Part shown: piece after piece, positions 14,810-23,082 of the stretch
Layout of the letters: the number at the start of each line of letters is the position of its first letter
Numbering within the stretch: position 1 is the stretch's first letter
DNA from: Solobacterium sp.
GTDB taxonomy: Bacteria; Bacillota_I; Bacilli_A; Erysipelotrichales; Erysipelotrichaceae
Length of the DNA: 38,122 nt
Direction: 5' to 3'
Assembly: GCA_017539385.1 (NCBI GenBank)
Contig: JAFYHC010000110.1
Span: 1 to 38,122 of the forward strand
The notes under the pieces: generated by a model
What the model was told of the DNA's origin: nothing
The model's database searches: none
Seen by the model: the letters and a program-made list of their open reading frames with translations, nothing else
Program-made: the position numbers and the translations under genes

Positions 14810-15598
14810 ATGGATCTCAAATTAAAAGATAAAGTTGTTCTGGTCACAGGCGGCACCGGCGGTATCGGTACTGCAATTGTCAAGGCATTCCTTGCGGAAG
14901 GTGCAAAGGTAGCGTTCTCTTCTACAAGACAGTCCAAGATCGATGCACTGCTTCCGACACTGGATGCGGCAGAGGGACAGGTTGCCGGCTTCGTTGCAGA
15001 TATGAGCAAAGAAGAAGACATCAAGAATCTCGTAGAGAATGCAAAGGCACATTTTGGAACACTGGACATCATCGTTCCGAATGCAGGCTATGAAGGAAAA
15101 GCACATCCGGTACAGGATATGACACTGGATCTGTTTGAACAGACATATATGCTGAATGTATTCTCCGTCATGCTGATGATGAAATATGCTGCTCCGACGC
15201 TCATTGAGAAGAAGTCCGGCGCAGTCGTCGTTGTTGCTTCTGCAGCAGCGTATGAGCCGACGGCAGGCAACAGTGCCTATGTTTCTTCCAAGTATGCCGT
15301 AGCCGGTCTGACAAAGTGCATTGCAATGGAACTTGGTCCGGTCGGCGTACATGTCAACTATGTATGCCCGGGTCCGGTCGATACGCCGATGATGCTCCGG
15401 ATCGAAAAAGACTTCTTCGGCGATACAATGACACACGAAGAAGCAATGGCTATGCTGGCTGGTACTTATGCAATGGATAAGCGCTATGCAAAGCCGGAAG
15501 AAGTTGCCAATGCTGTTCTGTATCTGGCATCGGAAGTTTCCGCTCATACAGCAGGCATGGGCATGCATGTAGACTCCAAAGTCTCTGCACCGAACTGA
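14810..15598 (+). CDS. Short-chain dehydrogenase/reductase (SDR)
   Basis: The 262-residue protein is a classical SDR: TGGTGGIG at about residues 12-19 for NAD(P) binding, VPNAGYEG for the NAG motif, a catalytic Ser in the ASAAAY strand and the YVSSK (YxxxK) pair, followed by CPGPVDTPM. It oxidises or reduces an alcohol/ketone substrate that cannot be named from sequence. The start at 14810 is preferred to 14786 because AAAGGA lies at proper distance before it, while 14786 falls at the predicted transcription start. It is monocistronic between its own promoter and a strong terminator. A hydroxysteroid dehydrogenase role is possible for this family, but nothing here supports it. Confidence 0.88.
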   Translation: MDLKLKDKVVLVTGGTGGIGTAIVKAFLAEGAKVAFSSTRQSKIDALLPTLDAAEGQVAGFVADMSKEEDIKNLVENAKAHFGTLDIIVPNAGYEGKAHPVQDMTLDLFEQTYMLNVFSVMLMMKYAAPTLIEKKSGAVVVVASAAAYEPTAGNSAYVSSKYAVAGLTKCIAMELGPVGVHVNYVCPGPVDTPMMLRIEKDFFGDTMTHEEAMAMLAGTYAMDKRYAKPEEVANAVLYLASEVSAHTAGMGMHVDSKVSAPN

Positions 15599-15606
15599 TT
15601 CTGCAC

Positions 15607-15648
15607 GTATAAGAAAAAAAGATCCTCGCGGATCTTTTTTTCTTATAC
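15607..15648. terminator. Perfect bidirectional terminator
   Basis: A 19-base arm (15607-15625) and its exact complement (15630-15648) surround a TCGC loop. The stem has A7 and T7 tracts, so it terminates both the SDR gene and the convergent small gene, whose stop lies inside it. Confidence 0.92.
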
Positions 15649-15876
15649 CTCTCTTTCAAACATGAAGGTGATGCCTCCTCTGTAGAAGGTATAATTGCCT
15701 TCTTTCTGGATGGCGGGATTGAAGTCCTTCATCACATGGATCAGATTCCATCCGTCATTCAGGTATTCCTGGACCATGGCTTCCGTGCGGGGATAGGTCT
15801 CTGCATAGAAATAATCCCCGTTGGCGAGTACTTCTTCTTTTCCGTCGTTGATCGTGAGAATTCTGACTTCTTTCAT
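15643..15876 (-). CDS. Small DUF4177-like protein
   Basis: The 77-residue protein begins MKEVRILTINDG. It has the pattern of a first strand, a helix (EAMVQEYLNDGWNLIHV) and two further strands ending FMFEREV. The LNxGWxLIxV core and a final FxFERE strand resemble DUF4177-type small proteins, of unknown function. It has no membrane segment. AGGAGG at 15885-15890 lies nine bases before ATG 15876; the alternative ATG at 15897 would place this site inside the gene. The stop sits inside the shared terminator with the SDR gene. Confidence 0.65.
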   Translation of the reverse strand: MKEVRILTINDGKEEVLANGDYFYAETYPRTEAMVQEYLNDGWNLIHVMKDFNPAIQKEGNYTFYRGGITFMFEREV

Positions 15877-16044
15877 GATGTATTTCCTCCTGTACATATG
15901 CTAGCAGACATGCTGAAGACCGATGCACAGGGGGGATAACGGAAAAAACCAGGAATTCCCGGGAAATGAGAGAGCGTTTCATAAGAATTTAGTGCTTTTC
16001 TCTTCAGGTATTTTTTCATACCATGAATATACTGAGGTGACTAC

Positions 16045-17568
16045 ATGGGGAAGATATTTAAAACGATATTCAGCCGGATCACTTTTATCGTGCTGATGGG
16101 AATTGCAGAGATCCTGATCATATGGTCTTTGCTGCATTGGTTTGGTGCACAGGCAGAGTGGATCAGCGTTGTTCTGCGGGTGCTTGGTGCGATTGTCGTA
16201 CTATGGATCATTAATAACAGCCGGCATCTGTCGTCGGATATGATGTGGATCCTGCTGATCATCCTGATGCCGGTTCCAGGTACGGTATTATGGCTGCTGT
16301 TAGGCGCAAATATGCTTTCCAGCAAGACATTCCGTGCATTGTTTACCGGGACAGCAGAGGCACGCAAATACTATGTGCAGGATGAAGCGGTGCTGCAGAA
16401 GCTGAATGAAGAAGCACCGGAAGACAGAGGACAGTTCCATTACATTGCCAAAGAGGCAGGCTTTCCGTTCTATGAGAATACCGGTTTTGACTACTATGGT
16501 CTTGGGGATGACGGGTATCCTGTCATGCTGGAAGAATTGAAGAAAGCAGAGAAGTTCATCTTTCTGGAATACTTCATTGTGGAAGAAGGACAGATGTGGA
16601 ACGGGATCCTGGAGATCCTGGAAGAAAAAGCAAAGCAGGGTGTTGAAGTGCGTGTCATGTATGATGACATGGGCTCAATGATGACACTGTCCGGGTCGTA
16701 TGCCAGAAAACTGGAAGAAAAGGGGATCCGCTGTGTGCCGTTTAACCGGATCAACCCGATCCTGGGCATTATCATGAATCACCGGGATCACCGCAAGATC
16801 ATGGTCATCGATGGAAAAACGGCGTTCTCCGGCGGTGTGAATCTGGCGGATGAATATATCAATGTCAAAGTAAAATACGGACACTGGAAAGACAATATCA
16901 TCCGGATCAAAGGAGAAGCAGTCTGGTCCTATACCGTCATGTTTCTGACGCACTGGAATGCACTGCGCAAAACGGATGAAGACTTTACCGTATTCCGTGT
17001 TCCGCAGGAAAAGATGCCTGCGGATGGCTATATTGCACCATATGGAGAGACACCGCTGAGTAATGAGATCACAGCACAGAATATCTATATGGGAATGCTG
17101 AACCAGGCCAATGACTACTGCTATATCTATACGCCGTATCTGATCATTGATACAGAGCTGATCAATGCACTGATCCTGGCGGCGAAGCATGGGGCAGATG
17201 TACGCATTGTCACACCGGGCATACCGGATAAGAAAATGGTATGGAAGATCACCCGGTCTTATTACAATATCCTGATCGAGGGCGGTGTGAAGATCTATGA
17301 GTATACACCGGGATTTATACATTCCAAAGTCTTTATCAGTGATGATAATACTGCTGCAGTCGGTACGATCAATCTGGACTACCGCAGTCTGTATCTGCAT
17401 TTTGAAAATGGGACTTACCTGTATGGATCAAAAAAAGTCCTGGATATCAAACAGGACTTCATGGATGTCTTCCCTAAGTGCAAAGAGATCAAAGCAGAAG
17501 ATGTACAAAACGGACTGATCGGTACATTCCTGATCGCTGTGCTGCGTCTGTTTGCACCGCTTATGTAA
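16045..17568 (+). CDS. cls: Cardiolipin synthase
   Basis: The enzyme joins two phosphatidylglycerol molecules to make cardiolipin in the membrane. The 507-residue protein has membrane helices at about 11-33, 40-58 and 66-88. Two phospholipase D HKD motifs follow: His249-x-Lys251-x4-Asp256 (HRKIMVID, inside HRDHRKIMVIDG) and His426-x-Lys428-x4-Asp433 (HSKVFISD). Length and layout are those of Gram-positive Cls. GAGGTG precedes the ATG. It ends head-on with the HAD gene; the two coding regions overlap by eight bases at their stops. The assignment is secure; paralogues outside the window are possible. Confidence 0.94.
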   Translation: MGKIFKTIFSRITFIVLMGIAEILIIWSLLHWFGAQAEWISVVLRVLGAIVVLWIINNSRHLSSDMMWILLIILMPVPGTVLWLLLGANMLSSKTFRALFTGTAEARKYYVQDEAVLQKLNEEAPEDRGQFHYIAKEAGFPFYENTGFDYYGLGDDGYPVMLEELKKAEKFIFLEYFIVEEGQMWNGILEILEEKAKQGVEVRVMYDDMGSMMTLSGSYARKLEEKGIRCVPFNRINPILGIIMNHRDHRKIMVIDGKTAFSGGVNLADEYINVKVKYGHWKDNIIRIKGEAVWSYTVMFLTHWNALRKTDEDFTVFRVPQEKMPADGYIAPYGETPLSNEITAQNIYMGMLNQANDYCYIYTPYLIIDTELINALILAAKHGADVRIVTPGIPDKKMVWKITRSYYNILIEGGVKIYEYTPGFIHSKVFISDDNTAAVGTINLDYRSLYLHFENGTYLYGSKKVLDIKQDFMDVFPKCKEIKAEDVQNGLIGTFLIAVLRLFAPLM

Positions 17569-18406
17569 GCATCAGATATTTCTCTAAAGCTGCGGCGATA
17601 CCGTCTTCGTTGTTGGACAGCGTAACGGCATCAGCGGCTTTTTTTACTTCTTCTGCAGCGTTGCCCATGGCAATGCCGAGACCGGCATATTTCAGCATGG
17701 ACAGATCATTCTGGGCATCCCCGAATGCCATCAGTTCCTCACGTGCATAGCCAAGCTTTGCAAAGACGGTTTCCAGCGTGCGTCCCTTGTCTACGTCTTT
17801 GGCAGTATATTCGTAGTAAAACGGTGCTGTAAACATGCTGGAGAGGGTATCCGCAAACGGTGCGCGCAGTTCTTCCCAGTGTTTTTCCAGCCATGCCGGT
17901 TCGCCGAATGTCAGGATCTTTTCGACAGGGAAGTCCACAAAAGCAGCCATGTCACGCTTCTCACAGAGCAGGAAGCCGTTGGAGCGTGCTTCGTATGCAA
18001 TGACATTGAACAAAGGACCGTCAATGGAACGGTGGATCATGCCGGCAAAGACGTCATCGGTATACATATATTCATCTCTGGCGATGATCGCATGGACTTC
18101 ATAGCTGCGGATATGATGCAATACGGCCCGGGCAAGATCGGCGGGAATGGTCTGCTGGAAGTATATTTCCTTTGTGGCACAATGCATGCACCTGGCACCG
18201 TTATAGCAGAGAAACAGACCGTCGTGTTCGCGCATGTGCAGCTCATCTGCCCACCGGTACAGTCCCTGGTCGGCACGCCCGCTGGCAAGGACGAGGCGGA
18301 TGCCGGCATCCTGCGCCCTCAGCAGTGCGTCTTTTGTTCTGGGGGTGATGGAGCCGTCGGCGGATGCAAGTGTACCGTCAATATCAAGAAGAATAGCACG
18401 TATCAT
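17561..18406 (-). CDS. Cof-type HAD phosphatase
   Basis: The 281-residue protein starts MIRAILLDIDGTL, the HAD motif I with Asp8 and Asp10. It has a C2-type cap in the middle and closes with GDAQNDLSML, motif IV of the Cof subfamily. Relatives dephosphorylate small sugar or cofactor phosphates in the cytoplasm; the substrate here is unknown. AGGAGG five bases upstream supports ATG 18406 rather than 18457, which lacks such a site. It overlaps cls by eight bases, stop to stop. No terminator is visible in that overlap. Confidence 0.88.
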   Translation of the reverse strand: MIRAILLDIDGTLASADGSITPRTKDALLRAQDAGIRLVLASGRADQGLYRWADELHMREHDGLFLCYNGARCMHCATKEIYFQQTIPADLARAVLHHIRSYEVHAIIARDEYMYTDDVFAGMIHRSIDGPLFNVIAYEARSNGFLLCEKRDMAAFVDFPVEKILTFGEPAWLEKHWEELRAPFADTLSSMFTAPFYYEYTAKDVDKGRTLETVFAKLGYAREELMAFGDAQNDLSMLKYAGLGIAMGNAAEEVKKAADAVTLSNNEDGIAAALEKYLMLT

Positions 18407-18468
18407 GATTGCCTCCTGTCTGAGGCAAACACTACCAGATGAACGGCACGTGTGCAACCGATATGAAA

Positions 18469-18491
18469 ATGCCCTGCGGTGTGCAGGGCAT
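18469..18491 (-). terminator. Terminator of the ABC transporter operon
   Basis: ATGCCCTGC (18469-18477) and GCAGGGCAT (18483-18491) form a perfect 9-bp stem. On the minus strand it is followed by a short TTTC run, just after the permease stop at 18496. Confidence 0.75.
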
Positions 18492-18495
18492 ATGC

Positions 18496-19140
18496 TCAGA
18501 ATTCTTTCTGTTCAATGGCTTTGACGGAGAAGGTAACGGATATGACGATCAGGGCAATGATGAACAGGACCAGGATGCCAGCGATCAGGATCCATGGCGC
18601 ATTGTCCAGCCATACAACGAATGAATGCAGGAAAGTAAGGTCGGTAAACTGCGACAGCAGAAATCCTGCTATTGCCAGCAGGCCAAACAGGGCATAACTG
18701 ACATAGTGGCCCTCTTCCGTACCGAATTTGATGCGCAGCGGGATCATGACGGTATGCATAATGACACCGGCAAACAGGGCTCCAAGAACACTTTCAGCTA
18801 ATCCCTGCGGGAAGGTGGTTCCTTTCAGAAGAGATACGATGACAGAGACGACGGCACCGATCAGTGCAAATACAACGGATATTCCAAAGGCAAGCACATA
18901 TTTCTCATAAACATATGTTCTGCGCCTGAACGGAAGGGTGAACAGGAAGCGGAATCCGCCTTCATGTTCATCATAGGTGAGCGTACTGACTGCAAGCATG
19001 GAACCAAGGACGGTCAGATATGTAATAACAGCCGTTGCTTCCAAAGAGAAGGCAAGACATAATCCGATTAAGATTATGATCACGATACTGCGCTTCAGTG
19101 CTTTCAGCAGAAGCAGATCTTTCAGCAGAAGTCCTTTCAT
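18496..19140 (-). CDS. ABC-2 type transporter permease
   Basis: The 214-residue protein has six hydrophobic helices and starts with the short lysine-rich MKGLLLKDLLLLK, typical of the ABC2_membrane_5 family. In this family a single small permease pairs with one ATPase and a GntR/YtrA regulator, as in peptide-export and bacitracin-type systems. The substrate is probably a hydrophobic peptide or antibiotic; that is inference from family. Its ATG overlaps the ATPase stop (19137-19140, ATGA). It is the last gene of the operon. Confidence 0.85.
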   Translation of the reverse strand: MKGLLLKDLLLLKALKRSIVIIILIGLCLAFSLEATAVITYLTVLGSMLAVSTLTYDEHEGGFRFLFTLPFRRRTYVYEKYVLAFGISVVFALIGAVVSVIVSLLKGTTFPQGLAESVLGALFAGVIMHTVMIPLRIKFGTEEGHYVSYALFGLLAIAGFLLSQFTDLTFLHSFVVWLDNAPWILIAGILVLFIIALIVISVTFSVKAIEQKEF

Positions 19141-19991
19141 TGTACATCTTCTCCTTTGATAAACTGCAGGATCACCTGATCGATCCCGGTCTTTTCCATG
19201 ACGATGTCCGGGTTGTTTTCCTGATAGTACTGCCGCTGGCTGACCAGACAGCTTCTTCCGTACGATTCTTTCGTTGTACGCAGTACATAGCGCTTATCCA
19301 GTGCCTCATAGGCTTCTTCCGGTACTTTCAGAATGGCATAATCCGACAGCAGTCTGTCTGTATCTTCATGCAGGACGATCTTTCCCTTATGGATCAGATA
19401 GAAGTCATCACAGAGCGTTTCCAGGTCCGCTGAGATATGCAAACTGATCAGGATGGACCGTTCTTCATTCTCTTTCATATAGTCCCGTAAAAGACTTAAA
19501 ATATCATCTCGTGCGGCTACATCCAGTCCGGCCGTCGGTTCATCCAGGATCAGGAAGTCTGCCCCGTAAGAGACTGCCTGCAATATTTTCAGCTTCGCTG
19601 CCATACCGGTCGAAAACCCGCGGATCGGCTGATCCAAAGGCAGTCCATACTCCCTGCATTTGTTCACAAACCACTCGGATTGAAAGCGCGGATAAAACGT
19701 CCGCATGATCTTTTCAATATCCAGAATGGAAAGATAACCGGAAAAACTGGATTCTCCCATCACACTCCCGATCCGCATCATATCTGTTTCTTCGATCTCT
19801 GCGATGTCTTTGCCAAGCAGCGTGATTTTGCCGCTGTCACAGCGGATCAGACGCAGAATTGCCTTGAACAGTGTGCTCTTTCCGGCACCGTTCTGTCCGA
19901 TCACACCGGTGATGCGTCCATTCGGTACGCTTAATGAGCATTTCAGTTCAAATCCTGGATATGTTTTTCTGAGATCCTGTATCTCAAGCAT
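19137..19991 (-). CDS. ABC transporter ATP-binding protein
   Basis: The 284-residue ATPase shows Walker A GQNGAGKST at residues 32-40, Walker B LILDEPTAGLD and an H-loop in ISLHIS. The signature is GFSTGMAAKL in place of LSGGQ, a variant common in the YtrB/BcrA/PmtA group. After the nucleotide-binding domain (to about 215) there is a C-terminal extension of about 70 residues often seen in this group. It powers the permease encoded next. The start at 19991 is one base after the GntR stop, showing tight coupling. Confidence 0.92.
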   Translation of the reverse strand: MLEIQDLRKTYPGFELKCSLSVPNGRITGVIGQNGAGKSTLFKAILRLIRCDSGKITLLGKDIAEIEETDMMRIGSVMGESSFSGYLSILDIEKIMRTFYPRFQSEWFVNKCREYGLPLDQPIRGFSTGMAAKLKILQAVSYGADFLILDEPTAGLDVAARDDILSLLRDYMKENEERSILISLHISADLETLCDDFYLIHKGKIVLHEDTDRLLSDYAILKVPEEAYEALDKRYVLRTTKESYGRSCLVSQRQYYQENNPDIVMEKTGIDQVILQFIKGEDVQ

Positions 19992-19992
19992 G

Positions 19993-20364
19993 TTAATCCT
20001 CCGTCAGAAGATCCAGTATGTCCCGTATCTCCTGTTTTGTCATTCCGCAGGCCAGTGCCTTCTGTACAACGGCTTCCATATCATGTTCGACCACCCGGCG
20101 CTGTTCCTCACGGATCATTTCCAGATTTGTTCCTGTCACGTACGTTCCCTTGCCATGTACCGTGGAAGTGAATCCTTCCGCTTCCAGACGGTCATATGCT
20201 TTTTTGACCGTCAGTGCGCTGATCTTCAGATCCGCTGCCAGCTGACGTACGGACGGAAGTGAGTCTCCGGGTTTTAATGCACCGGAGGCAATGTCTTTTT
20301 TGATCTGTTCCATGATCTGTTCATAGATCGGTATCATGGATGAAGTCTGAATAATCATATGCAT
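19993..20364 (-). CDS. GntR/YtrA-family regulator
   Basis: The 123-residue repressor-type protein has the N-terminal winged helix of the GntR family: PIYEQIMEQIKKDIASG, then LPSVRQLAADLKIS, TVKKAYDRLEAEGF and the wing GKGTYV. A short helical tail of about 40 residues is the YtrA form. Such proteins usually repress their own ABC operon until an antibiotic or peptide appears. I chose ATG 20364 because GAGG lies nine bases upstream; ATG 20358 is the other option. The longer frame from 20439 overlaps the promoter and is unlikely. It is the first gene of the three-gene operon. Confidence 0.88.
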   Translation of the reverse strand: MHMIIQTSSMIPIYEQIMEQIKKDIASGALKPGDSLPSVRQLAADLKISALTVKKAYDRLEAEGFTSTVHGKGTYVTGTNLEMIREEQRRVVEHDMEAVVQKALACGMTKQEIRDILDLLTED

Positions 20365-20400
20365 ATGGATTGGCCTCATACCAGGGCGTCCCCTGTCATA

Positions 20401-20432
20401 AACAGTATATAACAGTATATAACTGGATGCAA
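20401..20432 (-). promoter_or_regulatory. Promoter and tandem operator of the GntR operon
   Basis: On the minus strand TTGCAT (complement of 20427-20432), a 17-base spacer and TATACT (complement of 20404-20409) form a good sigma-A promoter. The ten-base unit AACAGTATAT occurs twice in tandem at 20401-20410 and 20411-20420, over the -10 and spacer. This is a likely GntR autoregulatory operator. Confidence 0.65.
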
Positions 20433-20446
20433 CACTCAATGGTAAT

Positions 20447-20475
20447 TTGATGAATCGTACCTATTTCTGTAAAAT
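20447..20475 (+). promoter_or_regulatory. Promoter of the nucleotidyltransferase gene
   Basis: TTGATG (20447-20452), a 17-base spacer and TAAAAT (20470-20475). The predicted start point near 20482 leaves only about 13 bases before ATG 20495, and rules out earlier start codons. Confidence 0.65.
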
Positions 20476-20496
20476 ATCTGTCAGGAAGACAGATAT
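20474..20496 (+). promoter_or_regulatory. Palindrome over transcription and translation start
   Basis: ATATCTGTC (20474-20482) and GACAGATAT (20488-20496) form a perfect 9-bp dyad around AGGAA, the ribosome binding site. It spans the -10 end to the first bases of the start codon. It would suit a DNA operator. Confidence 0.5.
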
Positions 20497-21265
20497 GTAT
20501 ACACAGGAAGAAATGAACCGGCTGGTGCCGCAGAAACTGCAGGAAATTGAAAAAGAGCAGGATATTACGATCCTTTGGGCATGTGAATCCGGAAGCAGAG
20601 CATGGGGATTTGCCTCCCGAGACAGTGACTTCGATGTGCGTTTCATCTATAAGCGCAATTGGGAGGCCTATCTCAGACTGGAAGATACACGCGATGTGAT
20701 CGAATATCCGGTGGATGCGGTATGGGATGTGAATGGCTGGGATCTGGACAAGACACTGCGTCTGTTGATGAAGTCCAATCCGACATTGTACGAATGGCTG
20801 AATTCTCCTATCGTGTACTGTTCCTCGGACTTTCGTGCCGACATCGAACCGCTCTTACAGGCGTATTACTCGGAAAGCAAAATGCTGCATCATTATCTGC
20901 ATACTGCTGCAGGAATGCTGGCAGCAGTAGAAAAGAAAGAACGTGTACGGGCAAAGAAGTATTTCTATATCCTGCGTCCGTTACTGGCATGTCTTTGGAT
21001 CCGGGCATACCATGAAGCACCGCCGGTACGCTTTGAGAAGCTGCTGTGCATGCTGGATGACAGTATGCGGCCGTCCGTGGAGCGTCTTCTTGCCATAAAA
21101 ATGAATACCAGAGAAGCCGACGAGATCCCGCATGATGATGCATTGCTGGAGTATATGCACAGGATCTATACCGATACAGAAGCGTATCTGCTGCAATTGC
21201 CGAAGGAAGACGCAAAAAGCTGGGATCTGCTGAATCAGTTCTTCCGTCAGGAAGTATGTAAGTAA
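20495..21265 (+). CDS. YcgL/RlaP-type nucleotidyltransferase
   Basis: The 256-residue protein carries the polymerase-beta nucleotidyltransferase core: Gly33-Ser34 in ESGSRAWGFASRDSDFDVRF with Asp45 and Asp47 as metal ligands. The rest of the sequence matches the predicted nucleotidyltransferase family COG3541 (PF10127, YcgL/RlaP). Members are associated with RNA repair in some bacteria, but function is otherwise unproven. It has no signal or membrane segment. ATG 20495 has AGGA eight bases upstream. It is divergent from the GntR operon, with back-to-back promoters. The methylase that follows has its own promoter. Confidence 0.82.
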   Translation: MYTQEEMNRLVPQKLQEIEKEQDITILWACESGSRAWGFASRDSDFDVRFIYKRNWEAYLRLEDTRDVIEYPVDAVWDVNGWDLDKTLRLLMKSNPTLYEWLNSPIVYCSSDFRADIEPLLQAYYSESKMLHHYLHTAAGMLAAVEKKERVRAKKYFYILRPLLACLWIRAYHEAPPVRFEKLLCMLDDSMRPSVERLLAIKMNTREADEIPHDDALLEYMHRIYTDTEAYLLQLPKEDAKSWDLLNQFFRQEVCK

Positions 21266-21266
21266 G

Positions 21267-21295
21267 ATGACGCGAATGCATACTTGCTTTATAAT
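21267..21295 (+). promoter_or_regulatory. Promoter of the methylase operon
   Basis: ATGACG (21267-21272), a 17-base spacer and consensus TATAAT (21290-21295), directly after the stop of the previous gene. Confidence 0.6.
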
Positions 21296-21315
21296 GGCAA
21301 AGACGAAGGAAGACG

Positions 21316-22413
21316 ATGAAAGAGAACGATGCCTATCTGAGTGAACAGATCATTACATATATCGGCAATAAGCGAAAACTGAATGTCTATATTGAAGCAG
21401 CCGTACGGGATATCCTGCGCGAAGAAGGCAGAGAGAAGGCCGTCTGTGCTGATCTGTTTTCCGGCTCCGGCATTGTTGCACGCATGCTGAAACAATATGC
21501 GGAGCGCATGGTTGTCAATGATCTGGAAGAATACAGCAGAGTGATCAATTCCTGCTATCTGACCGACCGGAAAGACTTTGACGAAGAAGCGTATACATAC
21601 TGGCGTGAACAATTGATGCAGGCACTGCAGACGCCGGTGCACGGGCTGATCGCAGAAAACTATGCACCTCAGGATATGCATGATATCCAAAAGGGGGAGC
21701 GCGTCTTTTTTACCCCGCGCAATGCCATGTATATCGATACCGTGCGCCAGTGGATCGATACGATTCCCCGGGATATGCAGAAATTCTTTCTTGCACCGCT
21801 GTTATATGAAGTATCCGTGCATACCAATACATCCGGTGTCTTCAAAGGCTTCTACAAAGACCGGCGGACGGGGATCGGCAAATACGGCGGTACCGGGCAG
21901 AATGCACTATTGCGCATCATGGGCGACATGGAAGTCCATAAGCCGGTTCTTTCGAATTACGAAGCACCGTGTGAGATCTATTGCGAAGATACCAATGCAC
22001 TGGCAAAGAAACTGCATGGGATCGATATCGCTTATCTGGATCCGCCCTATAACCAGCATCCCTATGGGTCCAATTACTTCATGCTCAATACCGTCGTACG
22101 CTATGAACAGGCGGAAAAAATGAGCAGGGTATCCGGCATTCCAAAAGGATGGAACCGTTCCGTCTATAACAAAAAAGCAAAGGCAGCCGCCGCATTTGAA
22201 GAGCTGATCCGTGATCTCGATGCCCGCTATATTATCGTTTCCTACAACAGCGAGGGCTTTGTGACACGGCAGGAAATGACATCGATCTTATCGGCGTACG
22301 GAGCGCTGCAGACCGTAGAGATCCGCTATAACACATTCCGGGGCAGCCGCAATCTGAAAGACCGTGATCTCTATGTGGATGAATATCTGTTTATTCTGAA
22401 AAAGAACATATAA
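21316..22413 (+). CDS. D12-class N6-adenine DNA methyltransferase
   Basis: The 365-residue enzyme transfers a methyl group from S-adenosylmethionine to adenine in a specific DNA sequence. It has YIGNKRKL at about residues 15-22, motif I DLFSGSG at 46-52 for cofactor binding, and catalytic motif IV DPPY at 242-245. The order motif I then DPPY is the alpha arrangement of the D12 class (COG3392-like). The target sequence cannot be read from the protein. No restriction endonuclease is recognisable beside it, so it may be an orphan or its partner is unfamiliar. AAGGAAG precedes the ATG. The next gene follows after 13 bases. Confidence 0.9.
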   Translation: MKENDAYLSEQIITYIGNKRKLNVYIEAAVRDILREEGREKAVCADLFSGSGIVARMLKQYAERMVVNDLEEYSRVINSCYLTDRKDFDEEAYTYWREQLMQALQTPVHGLIAENYAPQDMHDIQKGERVFFTPRNAMYIDTVRQWIDTIPRDMQKFFLAPLLYEVSVHTNTSGVFKGFYKDRRTGIGKYGGTGQNALLRIMGDMEVHKPVLSNYEAPCEIYCEDTNALAKKLHGIDIAYLDPPYNQHPYGSNYFMLNTVVRYEQAEKMSRVSGIPKGWNRSVYNKKAKAAAAFEELIRDLDARYIIVSYNSEGFVTRQEMTSILSAYGALQTVEIRYNTFRGSRNLKDRDLYVDEYLFILKKNI

Positions 22414-22426
22414 AGGAGATGAACTT

Positions 22427-23047
22427 ATGAAACACACGATTCCTGCGGATCCTTCTCTGTTTGAAGAAGTCTACGCATCCCTTGGTACATGCTGTATGGA
22501 TGGCGAAACGGTATTGCGTGCCGTCAAAGCCGACAAGATCATGCAGTTTGATGAAAACACACTGGTAAAGCTGAAAGACTGCGATTTCCATAACGGAACG
22601 ATCCGGGTGAAGATGCTGAGCCGTCTTCTGCCCGATGCACCGGATTTTGCACGTGGCTTCATCGGCATCGTTTTCCGTGTCAATGAAAATAACAGTGAGT
22701 TTGAATCGTTCTATACGCGGCCGACAAATGCAATGACGGATGATCCGGTGCGCAGGGCGCATGGCTGTCAGTATTTCTCTTATCCGGGATATACATTTGC
22801 GTATTTCCGGGAATTCGGGATAACAATGTACGAAGCACCCATGCCGTATGGCTTGGATGAATGGGTGCAATTGACAGCAGTCATTGAAAATGAAAAAGCA
22901 TCGTTCTATCTCAACGATGCAGAGACACCGGTATTAACGGTGAATGCTATGAAGCACGGTAAAGAGGCAAGAGGATCGGTTGGATTCTTCTGCGAGATCG
23001 GTACCGAAGCATTCTTCAAAGATCTGGAAATTGAATGCGCAGACTAA
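22427..23047 (+). CDS. Concanavalin-like beta-sandwich protein
   Basis: The 206-residue protein has the pattern of a lectin/glucanase (LamG or DUF1080-like) jelly roll: DFHNGTIRVKML, then ARGFIGIVFRVN, SFYTRPTNAM, WVQLTAVIENEKASFYLND and RGSVGFFCE. These strand motifs are typical of domains that bind sugars or form part of glycoside hydrolases. There is no signal peptide, so it acts in the cytoplasm. AAAGGAG lies a few bases before the ATG, and the gap to the methylase is only 13 bases, so they form one transcript. Its link with DNA methylation is unexplained. No nuclease motif is seen. Confidence 0.7.
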   Translation: MKHTIPADPSLFEEVYASLGTCCMDGETVLRAVKADKIMQFDENTLVKLKDCDFHNGTIRVKMLSRLLPDAPDFARGFIGIVFRVNENNSEFESFYTRPTNAMTDDPVRRAHGCQYFSYPGYTFAYFREFGITMYEAPMPYGLDEWVQLTAVIENEKASFYLNDAETPVLTVNAMKHGKEARGSVGFFCEIGTEAFFKDLEIECAD

Positions 23048-23082
23048 TGCCCGGCAGTAATGCCGGGCATTGCTTTCTTTAT
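23046..23082 (+). terminator. Terminator after the methylase operon
   Basis: AATGCCCGGCA (23046-23056) pairs with TGCCGGGCATT (23061-23071) around GTAA, followed by GCTTTCTTTAT. The stem begins in the stop codon of the preceding gene. Confidence 0.85.

Noticed and set aside
14810..15598. Bile-acid hydroxysteroid dehydrogenase together with the NTF2-like gene
   Set aside because: Both families occur in bile-acid pathways, but the genes are 14 kb apart, no other bai-type gene is present, and the NTF2-like sequence does not resemble BaiE.
15956..15965. Palindrome TTCCCGGGAA upstream of cls
   Set aside because: A ten-base palindrome of this kind occurs by chance, and no promoter element is arranged around it.
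20474..20496. RNA thermometer or riboswitch hairpin at the nucleotidyltransferase start
   Set aside because: The promoter places the transcript start at about 20482, so the 5' arm would not be in the RNA.
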